DNA of 64,000 bases from NCBI RefSeq assembly GCF_000332975.1, contig NZ_BANR01000003.1, positions 372,001-436,000 of the forward strand, in the 5' to 3' direction. The notes beneath the pieces were generated by a model. That model saw only the letters and a list, made by a program, of their open reading frames with translations. It did not search any database and was not told the DNA's origin. This document shows positions 39,161 through 48,387 of this stretch, piece after piece. The stretch's first letter is position 1, and each line of letters begins with the position of its first letter. The position numbers and the translations under genes were made by a program. This stretch comes from Gordonia aichiensis NBRC 108223. GTDB lineage: Bacteria; Actinomycetota; Actinomycetes; Mycobacteriales; Mycobacteriaceae.

Positions 39161-40498
39161 TCACCACGACATCTCGGGAACCTGGTCAGCGGTCACCTTG
39201 TCGAGCCGGGCGAGTTGCTTCCGCTGTTCCGCGGTGTCTCCTCCGTCGGGCTCGTCGGCCGTCTGCTCGTCGGTCTCCTCCGTATCGGCATGGCGAGGCT
39301 TGTGGATGTGCGGGTGTGTGCGCCTGCCGCCGGGAATGATCGAGCCTGCTCCGGCGAGCATCGGGAACTCCTCCTCGGCCTCCTTGTCCAGATCTGCTTC
39401 GACGTCGGCAGCCTTCGGCGCGGAGCGCAACGACCTCCACAGCAGAACGAGCAGCGCTGCGATCAGCACACCGAGCACGATCGTCGACGCCGCGACCTCG
39501 GGGAGCTGGGTCAGCCCGTAGACCGCGGCGGCGATGATCGCGGCCGCGGGCATCGTGACGACCCATGCCACCGCCATCTTGCGGAACACCGCCCAGTCGA
39601 CGGTGCTGTTGCGGTTGGTGGTGCCCACCCCGGCGACCGAACCAGCAACCGTGTGGGTTGTCGAGACGGGTGCGCCGAGAGCCGTCGAACCGAACAGTGC
39701 GATCGCCGCGCCGGTCTCGGCACAGAAGCCGCTCACCGGCCGGAGCTTGGTGATGCCGGTCCCCATCGTGCGGACGATGCGCCACCCGCCCGACAGTGTG
39801 CCGAGAGCGATGAACAGGTAACAGCCCAGTGCCACCCAGTCGGGCACCGGTAGCGACGAGCCGGTCCGGGTGAGGTGACCGGTCGAGACGAGTAGACCCG
39901 CGACGACCCCCATCGTCTTCTGCGCGTCGTTGCCGCCGTGGGCCAAGGAGATGGCCCCCGACGACGCGAGTTGGAACCAGCGGAAGAGCTTCTCGGTACG
40001 CAGCACGGGTGCGCGGAAGAGCACGGCGCGCAGGACCAGCATGAGAGTGCCGCCGAGTAGCAGGCCCGCCACCGGCGAGATCACGATGAACGCAGCGGTC
40101 TTCTCGACGCTCGAGGCTTTGATCGCGTCGATGCCGCCCTTGACGAGTGCCGCGCCGACCAGTCCACCTATGAGTGCGTGCGACGAGGAGGTCGGGATGC
40201 CGAAGTGCCACGAGAAGAAGTTCCAGATGACGGCCGCCAGGAGTGCGGCGAAGACCACGGCCACGCTGTAGTACTGCGACTTGACGGTCTCGCCGACCGT
40301 GTCGGCCACGGCGGTCCCGATCAAGAAGAAGGCCAGGAAGTTCCAGCCTGCAGCCCACAGGACCGCGACCTTGGGCTTCAGTACATGCGTCGCGACCACG
40401 GTCGCGATCGAGTTCGCGGAGTCGTGGAAGCCATTGGTGAAGTCGAACAGCGCCGCGAGTGCGATGATGCCGATCACCGACAGTGTCGTGAGGTCCAC
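39161..40498 (-). CDS. Low-affinity inorganic phosphate transporter, Pit family
   Basis: The 445-residue membrane protein imports phosphate, probably as a metal-phosphate complex with protons. The duplicated Pit signature is seen as ALFDFTNGFHDSANSIATV and GGNDAQKTMGVV, with PTSSSHALIGGLVGA and APVSTTHTVAGSVAG as the second pair. A hydrophilic tail of about 90 residues follows the last helix. I chose the GTG at 40498 (VDLTTLSVIG). A GTG at 40528 would add ten residues. Confidence 0.93.
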   Translation of the reverse strand: MDLTTLSVIGIIALAALFDFTNGFHDSANSIATVVATHVLKPKVAVLWAAGWNFLAFFLIGTAVADTVGETVKSQYYSVAVVFAALLAAVIWNFFSWHFGIPTSSSHALIGGLVGAALVKGGIDAIKASSVEKTAAFIVISPVAGLLLGGTLMLVLRAVLFRAPVLRTEKLFRWFQLASSGAISLAHGGNDAQKTMGVVAGLLVSTGHLTRTGSSLPVPDWVALGCYLFIALGTLSGGWRIVRTMGTGITKLRPVSGFCAETGAAIALFGSTALGAPVSTTHTVAGSVAGVGTTNRNSTVDWAVFRKMAVAWVVTMPAAAIIAAAVYGLTQLPEVAASTIVLGVLIAALLVLLWRSLRSAPKAADVEADLDKEAEEEFPMLAGAGSIIPGGRRTHPHIHKPRHADTEETDEQTADEPDGGDTAEQRKQLARLDKVTADQVPEMSW

Positions 40499-40680
40499 GT
40501 ATCCAGGGTGAGCGTCCGGCGGGCGCACCGCCGCCGGTATCCGGGCCGGTGGCGAAGCCTTCGGGCAGAGTTCACCGCGTGGTCATCCGAGCGGGGTGAT
40601 TGTCCGATCCGTATCGTGGCCGTCATTCTCAGAGCAGGCCCACTCGCGCAGTGATGGTTCAGAGGGGCGACGGCACGGGT

Positions 40681-40709
40681 TTGGACTGTTCGTGCAGTTC
40701 GCGTAGGAT
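40681..40709 (+). promoter_or_regulatory. SigA-type promoter of the infA operon
   Basis: TTGGAC (40681-40686) and TAGGAT (40704-40709) are spaced 17 bp apart, close to consensus. Transcription would begin near 40716 and give an untranslated leader of about 205 bases before infA. The rest of 40499-40920 has no gene that I can support. Confidence 0.7.
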
Positions 40710-40920
40710 TGAACGTCGGTGCGCTTGTCGTGCCGGCATGCGCGTGCCGTTGATACGGCGGGCGTAGTCGGAGGCATCGTGACCAGGCCCCGCTCGCAGA
40801 ACGGGTGCCAACACACTAACGGATAAACACTGATTCAACCGGGCAGTGGTGTGAATCGTTCGTCGACCAGGCTTGTGGCCAGGCGAACGGATCGCGACAC
40901 CGCCGAGGATCGCGGAGGAC

Positions 40921-41142
40921 ATGGCGAAGAAAGACGGGGCCATCGAGGTCGAGGGACGGGTCATCGAACCCCTGCCCAATGCGATGTTTCGCATTGAGCT
41001 GGAGAACGGTCACAAGGTTCTCGCCCACATCAGCGGCAAGATGCGGCAGCACTACATCCGCATCCTGCCCGAGGACCGGGTCGTCGTGGAACTCTCGCCG
41101 TACGACCTCGGGCGCGGACGCATCGTTTACCGATACAAGTAA
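40921..41142 (+). CDS. infA: Translation initiation factor IF-1
   Basis: IF-1 blocks the ribosomal A site during initiation. The 73-residue S1-like OB fold has the expected sequence from [20 protein letters not shown] to GRIVYRYK. The ATG at 40921 follows GGAGG, and upstream in-frame starts lack conservation. It heads infA-rpmJ-rpsM-rpsK-rpsD-rpoA-rplQ. Confidence 0.98.
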   Translation: MAKKDGAIEVEGRVIEPLPNAMFRIELENGHKVLAHISGKMRQHYIRILPEDRVVVELSPYDLGRGRIVYRYK

Positions 41143-41231
41143 GACTTCCCGGCCGGTACCGGTCCGGGACAACCCACTCGTGCGGTATGGCCATCTGGTC
41201 ATGCCCACGGGCGACAACAGGAGAGATTGAC

Positions 41232-41345
41232 GTGAAGGTTCAGCCGAGCGTCAAGCCGATCTGTGAAAAGTGCAAAGTGATCCGCCGCAACGGTCGGGTC
41301 ATGGTGATCTGCGAGAACCTGCGCCACAAGCAGCGCCAGGGCTGA
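41232..41345 (+). CDS. rpmJ: 50S ribosomal protein L36 (bL36), zinc form
   Basis: The 37-residue product has the zinc-binding set C-x2-C, a third Cys and His (ICEKC, ICENLRH). The GTG start follows AGGAG. Zinc-containing L36 is usually replaced by a zinc-free paralogue in zinc limitation. None is in the window. The 287-base gap that follows, 41346-41632, has no gene or clear promoter. Confidence 0.97.
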   Translation: MKVQPSVKPICEKCKVIRRNGRVMVICENLRHKQRQG

Positions 41346-41632
41346 TCACACCCGAGGTCGCAGACCGCGGGGCACCCCACCAGATCGCTTGGTGACACAC
41401 ACAACTGAATACGTACACCAGAGCTGAGCAGAATTTGTGAAGCCCTCCCAGCACCAGCGGCGACAGACGCGTCACCGCCCACCTCCGGACTGTGTCTCGC
41501 GGACCACCGCAGACACCACGAAGCGAGTGCAACTCACATCGTGCAGAGGCCGGAGCCCCTCAGAGCAAGTAGTACAGACGAGTGGGGGACGGACTGGGAG
41601 AAGACCTCTGAAAAGAAAAGGAAATCCGCCAC

Positions 41633-42001
41633 ATGGCACGTGTTGCTGGTGTCGATCTTCCCCGCGAGAAGCGGCTCGAGATCGCACTGACCTACATCTA
41701 CGGAGTTGGTCGTACCACCTCCAAGGAGATCCTCGCGGGCACCGGGCTCAGCCCCGATCTGCGCGCGAAGGACCTCACCGACGCAGACGTCGCAAAACTG
41801 CGTGAGTACATCGAAGCATCGGTGAAGGTCGAGGGTGACCTGCGCCGCGAGGTGCAGGCCGATATCCGTCGCAAGATCGAGATCGGCTGCTACCAGGGTC
41901 TGCGCCACCGTCGTGGCCTGCCCGTCCGTGGACAGCGCACCAAGACCAATGCCCGCACTCGTAAGGGCCCGAAGAAGACCATCGCCGGGAAGAAGAAGTA
42001 A
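41633..42001 (+). CDS. rpsM: 30S ribosomal protein S13 (uS13)
   Basis: S13 sits in the small-subunit head and contacts the large subunit and P-site tRNA. The 122-residue product has [24 protein letters not shown] and the C-terminal [21 protein letters not shown]. Its stop overlaps the rpsK start (TAATG). Confidence 0.98.
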   Translation: MARVAGVDLPREKRLEIALTYIYGVGRTTSKEILAGTGLSPDLRAKDLTDADVAKLREYIEASVKVEGDLRREVQADIRRKIEIGCYQGLRHRRGLPVRGQRTKTNARTRKGPKKTIAGKKK

Positions 42002-42408
42002 TGCCTCCGAAGTCACGTAGCGCAGGCCCCAAGAAGGGCACACGCCGTCGCGATAAGAAGAACGTCCCGCACGGCAACGCACACATCAAGTCGACGTTCA
42101 ACAACACCATCGTGTCGATCACCGACCCCAATGGCGCAGTCATCAGCTGGGCGTCGTCGGGTCACGTCGGTTTCAAGGGCTCGCGCAAGAGCACCCCGTT
42201 CGCGGCTCAGCTCGCGGCCGAGAACGCTGCGCGCAAGGCTCAGGAGCACGGCGTCAAGAAGGTCGACGTATTCGTCAAGGGACCGGGTTCGGGTCGCGAG
42301 ACCGCCATCCGGTCGCTGCAGGCAGCCGGCCTCGAGGTCGGCACCATTTCCGATGTCACCCCGCAGCCGCACAACGGTTGCCGTCCGCCCAAGCGGCGTC
42401 GGGTCTAG
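42001..42408 (+). CDS. rpsK: 30S ribosomal protein S11 (uS11)
   Basis: S11 forms part of the platform near the mRNA exit. The 135-residue product contains [27 protein letters not shown] and the end [16 protein letters not shown]. The basic N-terminus is typical. It overlaps rpsM by one base and precedes rpsD by 24. Confidence 0.98.
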   Translation: MPPKSRSAGPKKGTRRRDKKNVPHGNAHIKSTFNNTIVSITDPNGAVISWASSGHVGFKGSRKSTPFAAQLAAENAARKAQEHGVKKVDVFVKGPGSGRETAIRSLQAAGLEVGTISDVTPQPHNGCRPPKRRRV

Positions 42409-42432
42409 CGGGAAAGGGAGGAACGAAAGAAC

Positions 42433-43038
42433 ATGGCTCGTTATACCGGCCCCGCAACAAAGAAGTCCCGTCGTCTGCGCGTCGACCTCATCGGAGGAGA
42501 CCAGGCGTTCGAGCGTCGCCCCTACCCGCCCGGCCAGCACGGTCGTTCGCGGATCAAGGAGAGCGAATACCTGCAGCAGCTGCAGGAGAAGCAGAAGGCA
42601 CGCTTCACCTACGGAGTGATGGAAAAGCAGTTCCGTCGCTACTACGAGGAAGCCAACCGTCGTAACGGCAAGACCGGCGACGAGCTGCTGCGCATCCTGG
42701 AGACCCGTCTCGACAACGTCGTGTACCGCGCCGGACTGGCACGTACCCGTCGTCAGGCACGCCAGCTGGTGACCCACGGCCACTTCACCGTCAACGGTGT
42801 CCGCGTGGACGTCCCCAGCTACCGCGTCAGCCAGTACGACATCATCGACGTCCGTCCGAAGTCGCTGGCAACCACCCCTTTCCAGATCGCCAAGGAGCTC
42901 GTCGGCGATCGTCCGGTTCCGGGCTGGCTGCAGGTGGTTCCCTCGACGCTGCGCATCCTCGTGCACAACGTGCCCGAGCGCGCACAGATCGAGGTTCCGC
43001 TCCAGGAACAGCTCATCGTCGAGTTCTACTCGAAGTAG
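42433..43038 (+). CDS. rpsD: 30S ribosomal protein S4 (uS4)
   Basis: S4 starts 30S assembly on 16S rRNA. The 201-residue product has the S4 RNA-binding domain (RLDNVVYRAGLARTRRQARQLVTHGHF). The N-terminus (MARYTGPATKKSRRLRVDL) lacks the zinc cysteines of other forms. GGAGG lies before the ATG. The 155-base gap to rpoA has no gene. Confidence 0.98.
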   Translation: MARYTGPATKKSRRLRVDLIGGDQAFERRPYPPGQHGRSRIKESEYLQQLQEKQKARFTYGVMEKQFRRYYEEANRRNGKTGDELLRILETRLDNVVYRAGLARTRRQARQLVTHGHFTVNGVRVDVPSYRVSQYDIIDVRPKSLATTPFQIAKELVGDRPVPGWLQVVPSTLRILVHNVPERAQIEVPLQEQLIVEFYSK

Positions 43039-43193
43039 CGCACGGGGGGCTTGTACCCCTGCGTACCCCCGACCGGAGCCGCGTGGTTGCGATCGGGGGC
43101 ACGCGCGAAATCAAGAAGCCAAGCAGCACAGAGGCTGTTCGGTTCCACTTCTAGGCCGTCATATAGCGGTCGGCCATAGGGAGAAAACAAGAA

Positions 43194-44246
43194 ATGCTCA
43201 TCTCACAGCGACCCACTCTCACCGAGGAGATCATCGCCGACGACCGGTCGAAGTTCGTCATCGAACCGCTCGAACCCGGCTTCGGCTACACCCTCGGCAA
43301 CTCGCTGCGTCGTACCCTGCTCAGCTCGATCCCGGGTGCTGCGATCACCAGCATCCGCATCGACGGGGTTCTGCACGAGTTCACCACCGTCCCGGGTGTC
43401 AAGGAAGACGTCACCGACATCATCTTGAACCTCAAGGGCCTCGTGGTGAGCTCCGAAGAGGACGAGCCGGTCACCATGTACGTGCGTAAGCAGGGCCCGG
43501 GCACCGTCACCGGTGCAGACATCGTGCCGCCTGCCGGCGTCACCGTGCACAACCCGGATCTGCACATCGCCACCCTCAACGACAAGGGCAAGCTCGAGAT
43601 CGAGCTCGTCGTCGAGCGGGGCCGTGGTTATGTGCCTGCCGTGCAGAACAAGGCGTCGGGAGCAGAGATCGGCCGCATCCCGGTCGACTCGATCTACTCG
43701 CCGGTGCTCAAGGTCACCTACAAGGTGGAAGCCACCCGCGTCGAGCAGCGCACCGACTTCGACCGTCTGGTGCTCGACGTCGAGACCAAGAACTCGATCA
43801 GCGCACGCGACGCCCTGGCGTCGGCGGGCAAGACCCTGGTCGAGTTGTTCGGTCTGGCTCGGGAGCTCAACGTCGAGGCCGAAGGAATCGAGATCGGGCC
43901 GTCGCCTGCGGAGGCTGACCACATCGCGTCGTTCAGCCTGCCGATCGAGGATCTGGATCTGACCGTCCGTTCGTACAACTGCCTCAAGCGCGAAGGTGTG
44001 CACACCGTCGGCGAGCTGGTTGCCCGCACCGAGTCCGATCTGCTCGACATCCGCAACTTCGGTCAGAAGTCGATTGACGAGGTGAAGGTCAAGCTGCACC
44101 ACCTGGGTCTGTCGCTCAAGGACAGCCCGGCCAGCTTCGATCCGTCGCAGGTTGCCGGCTATGACGCGGCTACCGGAACGTGGTCGGATGAGGCGTCCTT
44201 CGACGCCGACTCCGGTGAGGATTTCGCGGAGACCGAGCAGCTCTAG
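43194..44246 (+). CDS. rpoA: RNA polymerase alpha subunit
   Basis: Alpha dimerises to begin RNA polymerase assembly and contacts promoter DNA and activators. The 350-residue protein has the N-terminal assembly domain ([34 protein letters not shown] sequence) and the C-terminal domain with [18 protein letters not shown]. The last 45 residues form an acidic tail. It lies in the usual place between rpsD and rplQ. Confidence 0.98.
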   Translation: MLISQRPTLTEEIIADDRSKFVIEPLEPGFGYTLGNSLRRTLLSSIPGAAITSIRIDGVLHEFTTVPGVKEDVTDIILNLKGLVVSSEEDEPVTMYVRKQGPGTVTGADIVPPAGVTVHNPDLHIATLNDKGKLEIELVVERGRGYVPAVQNKASGAEIGRIPVDSIYSPVLKVTYKVEATRVEQRTDFDRLVLDVETKNSISARDALASAGKTLVELFGLARELNVEAEGIEIGPSPAEADHIASFSLPIEDLDLTVRSYNCLKREGVHTVGELVARTESDLLDIRNFGQKSIDEVKVKLHHLGLSLKDSPASFDPSQVAGYDAATGTWSDEASFDADSGEDFAETEQL

Positions 44247-44307
44247 TCGCTGCGACTGCCAAACCCTGACTCGTCGAGCGATCGTCGGGTCCTCCTAGGA
44301 GAAGACA

Positions 44308-44937
44308 ATGCCCAAGCCCACCAAGGGTGCCCGCCTCGGCGGGTCGGCCAGCCACCAGAAGGCCATGTTGGCGAATCTCGCCACCTCGCTCTTCGAGCAC
44401 GGCCGGATCACCACAACCGAAGCGAAGGCCAAGCGCCTGCGTCCGTATGCGGAGAAGATCATCACTCACGCCAAGGCCGGCAAGCTGGCCAACCGCCGTG
44501 AGGTGCTGAAGGTGATCCGCGACAAGGACGTCGTCCACACGCTGTTCGCCGAGATCGGTCCGTTCTACGCCGACCGTAACGGTGGATACACCCGCATCAT
44601 CAAGACGCTGCCGCGCAAGGGCGACAACGCCCCCATGGCCGTGATCGAGCTGGTGCGCGAGAACACCGCATCGACAGAGGCCACCCGCGCAACGCGTGCG
44701 GCCGCGTCGAAGAAGGCCGCACAGGCCGCCGACGCCGACAAGGCAGCCGCTCCGGCAGCCGAGAACGTCGTCGAGGCCGTTGCCGATGAGGCGACGCCGG
44801 CACAGGTCGAGAACGCCGAGGCAGTGGCCGAGGCGGTCGACGACGAGTCGACCGCAGCCACCGCTCCGGAGGCCGAGGCCGCCGACGCCGACGTCGACGG
44901 TGACAAGGCCGACGGCGACAAGGCTGACGACAAGTAG
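44308..44937 (+). CDS. rplQ: 50S ribosomal protein L17 (bL17) with acidic tail
   Basis: L17 is near the exit tunnel. The first 120 residues are the normal fold ([38 protein letters not shown]). The remaining 85 or so residues are an Ala/Glu/Asp-rich tail, which actinobacterial L17 proteins often carry, so the 209-residue length is about 1.7 times the usual. CTCCTAGGAG precedes the ATG. Its TAG stop is in frame with truA. Confidence 0.97.
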   Translation: MPKPTKGARLGGSASHQKAMLANLATSLFEHGRITTTEAKAKRLRPYAEKIITHAKAGKLANRREVLKVIRDKDVVHTLFAEIGPFYADRNGGYTRIIKTLPRKGDNAPMAVIELVRENTASTEATRATRAAASKKAAQAADADKAAAPAAENVVEAVADEATPAQVENAEAVAEAVDDESTAATAPEAEAADADVDGDKADGDKADDK

Positions 44938-44946
44938 GTCGGACGG

Positions 44947-45855
44947 CTGAACACGCCAGACACGAACGGACCCGCCACCCCAGCCGGTGGCGGGTCCGTT
45001 CGTCTGCGCTTCGACATTGGTTACGACGGAACAGATTTCGCGGGGTGGGCGCGACAGGTCGGGCAGCGCACGGTGTGCGAGACGCTCGAGACGACGTTGT
45101 CGACGGTCCTGCGGGTGCCGGTCCGGCTCACCGTCGCCGGCCGCACCGATGCGGGTGTCCACGCCTCCGGGCAGGTCGCACACACCGACGTTCCGGCGTC
45201 GGCACTCGATACACGGTCGATCGGGGGTGATCCGGCCCGCCTCGTCGGCAGAGTGGCCAAGATGCTGCCCGACGATGTGCGGATCAAGAAGGTCTCGACA
45301 GTCAGCCCGCATTTCGACGCCCGGTTCTCGGCGCTTCGTCGTCACTACCGTTACCGGCTGACCGACGCGGTGTTCGGTGCCGAACCCGTCGTCGCACGCA
45401 CCACCGCTGCCTGGCGCCGCCCGATCGACGTCGACGCCATCAACCAGGCGTCGTCGGTGTTGGTGGGACTCAACGACTTTGCCGCATTCTGCCGACGCCG
45501 TGAGGGCGCAACGACGATTCGTGACCTGCAGCGCTTCACCTGGACTCGCGATGTCGACGGCGTGCTGATCGGCGAGGTCAGTGCCGATGCGTTCTGCTGG
45601 GCGATGGTGCGCTCACTGGTCGGTGCCGTGGCATCGGTCGGTGATGGTCGACGCGACGTCGAGTGGTGCCGGGCGCTCCTGGATGAGCGTGAACGCAGCG
45701 CCGCAGTGCCCGTTGCGGAGGCGCGCGGCCTGTGCCTCATCGGGGTCGACTATCCTGCGGCTGCCGAGTTGGCGGCACGCAATGCGATCACCCGCGACAT
45801 GCGGGTTGCGGCAACCGATGGCGCGCAGGGGTGCTGTGGCGATGGGTGGCGGTGA
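44947..45855 (+). CDS. truA: tRNA pseudouridine synthase A, start codon uncertain
   Basis: TruA makes pseudouridine at positions 38-40 of tRNA anticodon arms. The catalytic Asp lies in GRTDAGVHA, and [19 protein letters not shown] and [13 protein letters not shown] are conserved. The conserved N-terminus begins at 45001, but between the in-frame rplQ TAG (44935) and 45073 there is no ATG, GTG or TTG. I place the start at CTG 44947, nine bases after the TAG with AGG upstream. CTG 45004 is another candidate. GTG 45073 would delete the conserved first strand. The rplQ terminator hairpin overlaps the first codons. The enzyme call is firm and the start is not. Confidence 0.85.
   Translation: MNTPDTNGPATPAGGGSVRLRFDIGYDGTDFAGWARQVGQRTVCETLETTLSTVLRVPVRLTVAGRTDAGVHASGQVAHTDVPASALDTRSIGGDPARLVGRVAKMLPDDVRIKKVSTVSPHFDARFSALRRHYRYRLTDAVFGAEPVVARTTAAWRRPIDVDAINQASSVLVGLNDFAAFCRRREGATTIRDLQRFTWTRDVDGVLIGEVSADAFCWAMVRSLVGAVASVGDGRRDVEWCRALLDERERSAAVPVAEARGLCLIGVDYPAAAELAARNAITRDMRVAATDGAQGCCGDGWR
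44962..45003 (+). terminator. Very strong hairpin after rplQ, inside the truA N-terminal region
   Basis: Arms 44962-44979 and 44986-45003 form a perfect 18-bp stem with a CCAGCC loop. There is no T-run. It should stop many rplQ transcripts or stabilise their ends. Because it covers the codons just before [10 protein letters not shown], it would also hinder translation of truA. Confidence 0.75.
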
Positions 45856-45928
45856 CATGGGTGGGTGCGTCGGTGCTCCGAGGAGCGATGAGCATCCATG
45901 GTGTGAACGGATCTGCCGATACGGACCG

Positions 45929-46420
45929 CTACCCCGAATATGCGAGTGACTGCGCGTAGTTGACGCGTGCCGCGAGGTCGGCGACGGCGGCGCGGGACGC
46001 GACCGGTATCGCCGTAGTGTGCGCCACGGGCCCGGCGGACACGGTGACCTGTACGAAACCGATCGTGCGTTCTTCTTTCACCAGCAAGAACAGCAGCCCG
46101 AGACCGCAGAACAGCACGGCGGTCACGATCGCCACGATGAGAGCCCATTGTGGAATCTCCTTGGTGGTCCGCGACATGTCGACGAAGCTGAATCGCGAGC
46201 CGCTCAGCGGTGCGTTGCCCACGGGGGTGATGAACTGGTTGCGGGTGCAACAGATGTCGCCGATCGAGACGAGGATCGGGTCGCCCTGCGGCGACGGCGC
46301 AGCATAGTTGCCAGGGGTCGGCGTCGGCGGCAATCCGAGGTCGCTCCATCCTGGGACGCCCGGCTCCGCCCCGCGGTGCTGTCTCGACGGATCGGGGTTC
46401 GGCGCGTGCGGGTAGCTCAC
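45929..46420 (-). CDS. Small single-pass membrane protein
   Basis: The 163-residue product starts VSYPHAPNPD, has a Pro-rich cytoplasmic or linker region, a Cys pair (DICCTRNQF) and one hydrophobic segment (WALIVAIVTAVLFCGLGLLFLL) near residue 105. No family is recognised. The MSYP-type start and proline-rich lead are shared with the TM2 protein upstream on the same strand, 46 bases away, so the two probably form an operon. It is convergent with truA. Confidence 0.6.
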   Translation of the reverse strand: MSYPHAPNPDPSRQHRGAEPGVPGWSDLGLPPTPTPGNYAAPSPQGDPILVSIGDICCTRNQFITPVGNAPLSGSRFSFVDMSRTTKEIPQWALIVAIVTAVLFCGLGLLFLLVKEERTIGFVQVTVSAGPVAHTTAIPVASRAAVADLAARVNYAQSLAYSG

Positions 46421-46466
46421 CGTGCCATCGTCGCACAGCGCACAACCGTGGTGGCCCGTTGCGGCG

Positions 46467-47021
46467 TCAGGACTGCAGCTTGTAGCCGTTGGAGTCGCGA
46501 ACACTCCCGGTGAACATCATGATGGCGTCGATCAGAACCCAGATTCCGACCACGGGCAGGATGAGAAAACCGATGAACACGAACGCGGTGATCCACCCGA
46601 CGATCGTCAGCATGAGCTGCGCGACACCGATCCCCGTGTACCCGAGATAGAAGCGACCCGCGCCGAACCCGCCGAGGAAGAGCTGGAGCAGACCGGCTGC
46701 CACCTTGGACTTGTTCGACAGGGGCTCGCCGGTAAACGGATCGCGCCCATGGGGTGCCATCGGATCGGCCGCGCCGAAGCCCGCAGCCGGATACCCGGGC
46801 GTGAACCCGTAGCCGACAGGCTGAGCGGGCACGCTGCCGTAGGCCGGGCCAGAGTACTGGGCGCCGCCGTAATACTGGGGGTAGCCGGTGCCTTCGTAGG
46901 GGAGCGGGAGGAACTGGTCGCTGGACGCGGACGGGCCGAACGGGGAGGGCGTGCCGTAGGGCGCCGAACCGTAGGGATGCCCGCTTTGGGAGCCCGGGTT
47001 CGAACTGTCGGGGTAACTCAT
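46467..47021 (-). CDS. TM2-domain membrane protein
   Basis: The 184-residue protein has a long Gly/Tyr/Pro-rich cytoplasmic lead and a C-terminal TM2 domain: SNKSKVAAGLLQLFLGGFGAGRFYLG followed by a second helix. TM2 proteins are two-helix membrane proteins without a settled function. The ATG at 47021 (MSYPDSSNP) matches the start of the neighbouring membrane protein. Confidence 0.88.
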   Translation of the reverse strand: MSYPDSSNPGSQSGHPYGSAPYGTPSPFGPSASSDQFLPLPYEGTGYPQYYGGAQYSGPAYGSVPAQPVGYGFTPGYPAAGFGAADPMAPHGRDPFTGEPLSNKSKVAAGLLQLFLGGFGAGRFYLGYTGIGVAQLMLTIVGWITAFVFIGFLILPVVGIWVLIDAIMMFTGSVRDSNGYKLQS

Positions 47022-47103
47022 GGCGCCCATCCTCGCACGAGCTACCGACACGTACCGTGCGCAGTGCGCACGAAAGGGGCAGATGTCAGCCGGTCGGACG
47101 ACG

Positions 47104-48198
47104 TCAGGTTGCGCTGCGCTCGTCGTCCATGGCGTCGAACACCGCCTCGACGGTCTGTTCGTCGCCGACGATGTCCTCGGTGCGTCCTTCGGTCATCAGC
47201 CTGCGCCAGACCTGGGAATCGAACTCCATGGGGTCGTTGCGTTCGAGGAACTCCATGACGACCTGCACAAAGCGTTCCGGGTCGTCGTGGAAGGGAAAGT
47301 GACCCGATCCCTCGAATGTCGACAGTTCGCTGTGACCGATCGCAGAATTCGCGATCAGTGCGTGTTCGTACGGGATGACCGTGTCGTCGTCACCCCAGAC
47401 GATCAACACTGGCAGGTATTCGGTCAGATAACAGCGGTCGAGCATCGTCACGGACTGTCCGCGCCAGTCGACCACCGCACGCAGGGTGCGGAGGAAGGCT
47501 GCCGATGCGGTAGGGGCCGCAAGGTCGCCGAGGACGCGCAGGAGATCCTCGTGATCGTTGAGCATGCGTTTGGGTGACAGCCCCTGCGGCAGGTCGGCGA
47601 ACCCCGGCGGTGTGGGCGTCGCGGTGATCGCCGCGGCGCCGAGGCGGAGTGCCGATAGCGCACCGGGCAGGCGCAGTGCCGCCAGCGCGCTGTTGACCAG
47701 CGGCAAGGTCACCAGTCGCAGGGCAGGATTGACCTCGCGACTGACACCACCCGCGGCGACGAGCACCAATCGCTCCACGAACCGCGGGAACTGGTAGCAG
47801 AACTGCATCGCAACGCCACCACCGAGTGAATGCCCGACGACGGTCACCTTGCTGATCCCGAGCACCACGAGTAGATCACGCATACCGTTGGCAAAAGCGG
47901 GCACCGAGTAGTCGGCGCGAGGTTTATCGGAACGTCCGTGTCCCAGCAGATCGGGCGCGATCACCGTGTAGTGCTGGGCCAGCATCGGGATGACCTCGTT
48001 CCAGGTCGACGAGTTGTCGCCGATGCCGTGGATGAGAAGCAGCGCCGGTCCGCTGCCCGCGATGCGATATGCCCGCCGGTAGCCGTGGATGACCTTGTAC
48101 TCGACGCGGACCTCGGTGTCGGAGACAGGGCGTAGATTCGGAGACGACGCACCGCCGGATCGTTTGACTCCGCCGACTCGGGTCGGGGCTTCTGACAC
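47104..48198 (-). CDS. Alpha/beta hydrolase
   Basis: The 364-residue enzyme has an oxyanion motif LLIHGIGDNSSTW, the nucleophile GHSLGG (Ser124), an acid in VIWGDDDTVIP and the histidine in GSGHFPFHD. This is a complete catalytic triad. The fold and motifs fit esterases, epoxide hydrolase-like enzymes and the meta-cleavage hydrolases. No substrate can be named. A C-terminal extension of about 45 acidic residues follows the core. There is no signal peptide. Confidence 0.85.
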   Translation of the reverse strand: MSEAPTRVGGVKRSGGASSPNLRPVSDTEVRVEYKVIHGYRRAYRIAGSGPALLLIHGIGDNSSTWNEVIPMLAQHYTVIAPDLLGHGRSDKPRADYSVPAFANGMRDLLVVLGISKVTVVGHSLGGGVAMQFCYQFPRFVERLVLVAAGGVSREVNPALRLVTLPLVNSALAALRLPGALSALRLGAAAITATPTPPGFADLPQGLSPKRMLNDHEDLLRVLGDLAAPTASAAFLRTLRAVVDWRGQSVTMLDRCYLTEYLPVLIVWGDDDTVIPYEHALIANSAIGHSELSTFEGSGHFPFHDDPERFVQVVMEFLERNDPMEFDSQVWRRLMTEGRTEDIVGDEQTVEAVFDAMDDERSAT

Positions 48199-48373
48199 GT
48201 CTCACTCCTCGCGTGATCACATCGGCGTGATTCTCGGTTGGCGCGGCATGTGACCAGAACGCCTTCTCCTTCGAGTTAACACCCGATGGGCGCAGTCTGC
48301 CCACCATGTTGCAGCGAGTTAACGTCAGCGCAAACGAGTGTGCTCGACCACATCGCGGGTATCCGACAGTGGC

Positions 48374-48379
48374 TAGGCT
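48374..48379 (+). promoter_or_regulatory. -10 hexamer of a probable leaderless dedA transcript
   Basis: TAGGCT ends eight bases before the ATG at 48388, and no ribosome binding site lies between. This spacing fits a leaderless mRNA, which is common in actinobacteria. I see no good -35. Confidence 0.45.
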
Positions 48380-48387
48380 TGCGGACA

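Noticed and set aside
41346..41632. Possible promoter TTGGTG (41389) with TACGTA (41410) before rpsM.
   Set aside because: The 15-bp spacing is short and the -10 is poor, so it is not listed as a feature.
43045..43058. GGGG/CCCC hairpin after rpsD as a terminator.
   Set aside because: The stem is four base pairs with alternative pairings and no T-run, and rpoA is normally co-transcribed.
44935..44937. Readthrough of the rplQ TAG to make an L17-TruA fusion.
   Set aside because: Kept only as one option in the findings. There is no suppressor tRNA evidence, and an 18-bp terminator-like hairpin follows, which argues against it.
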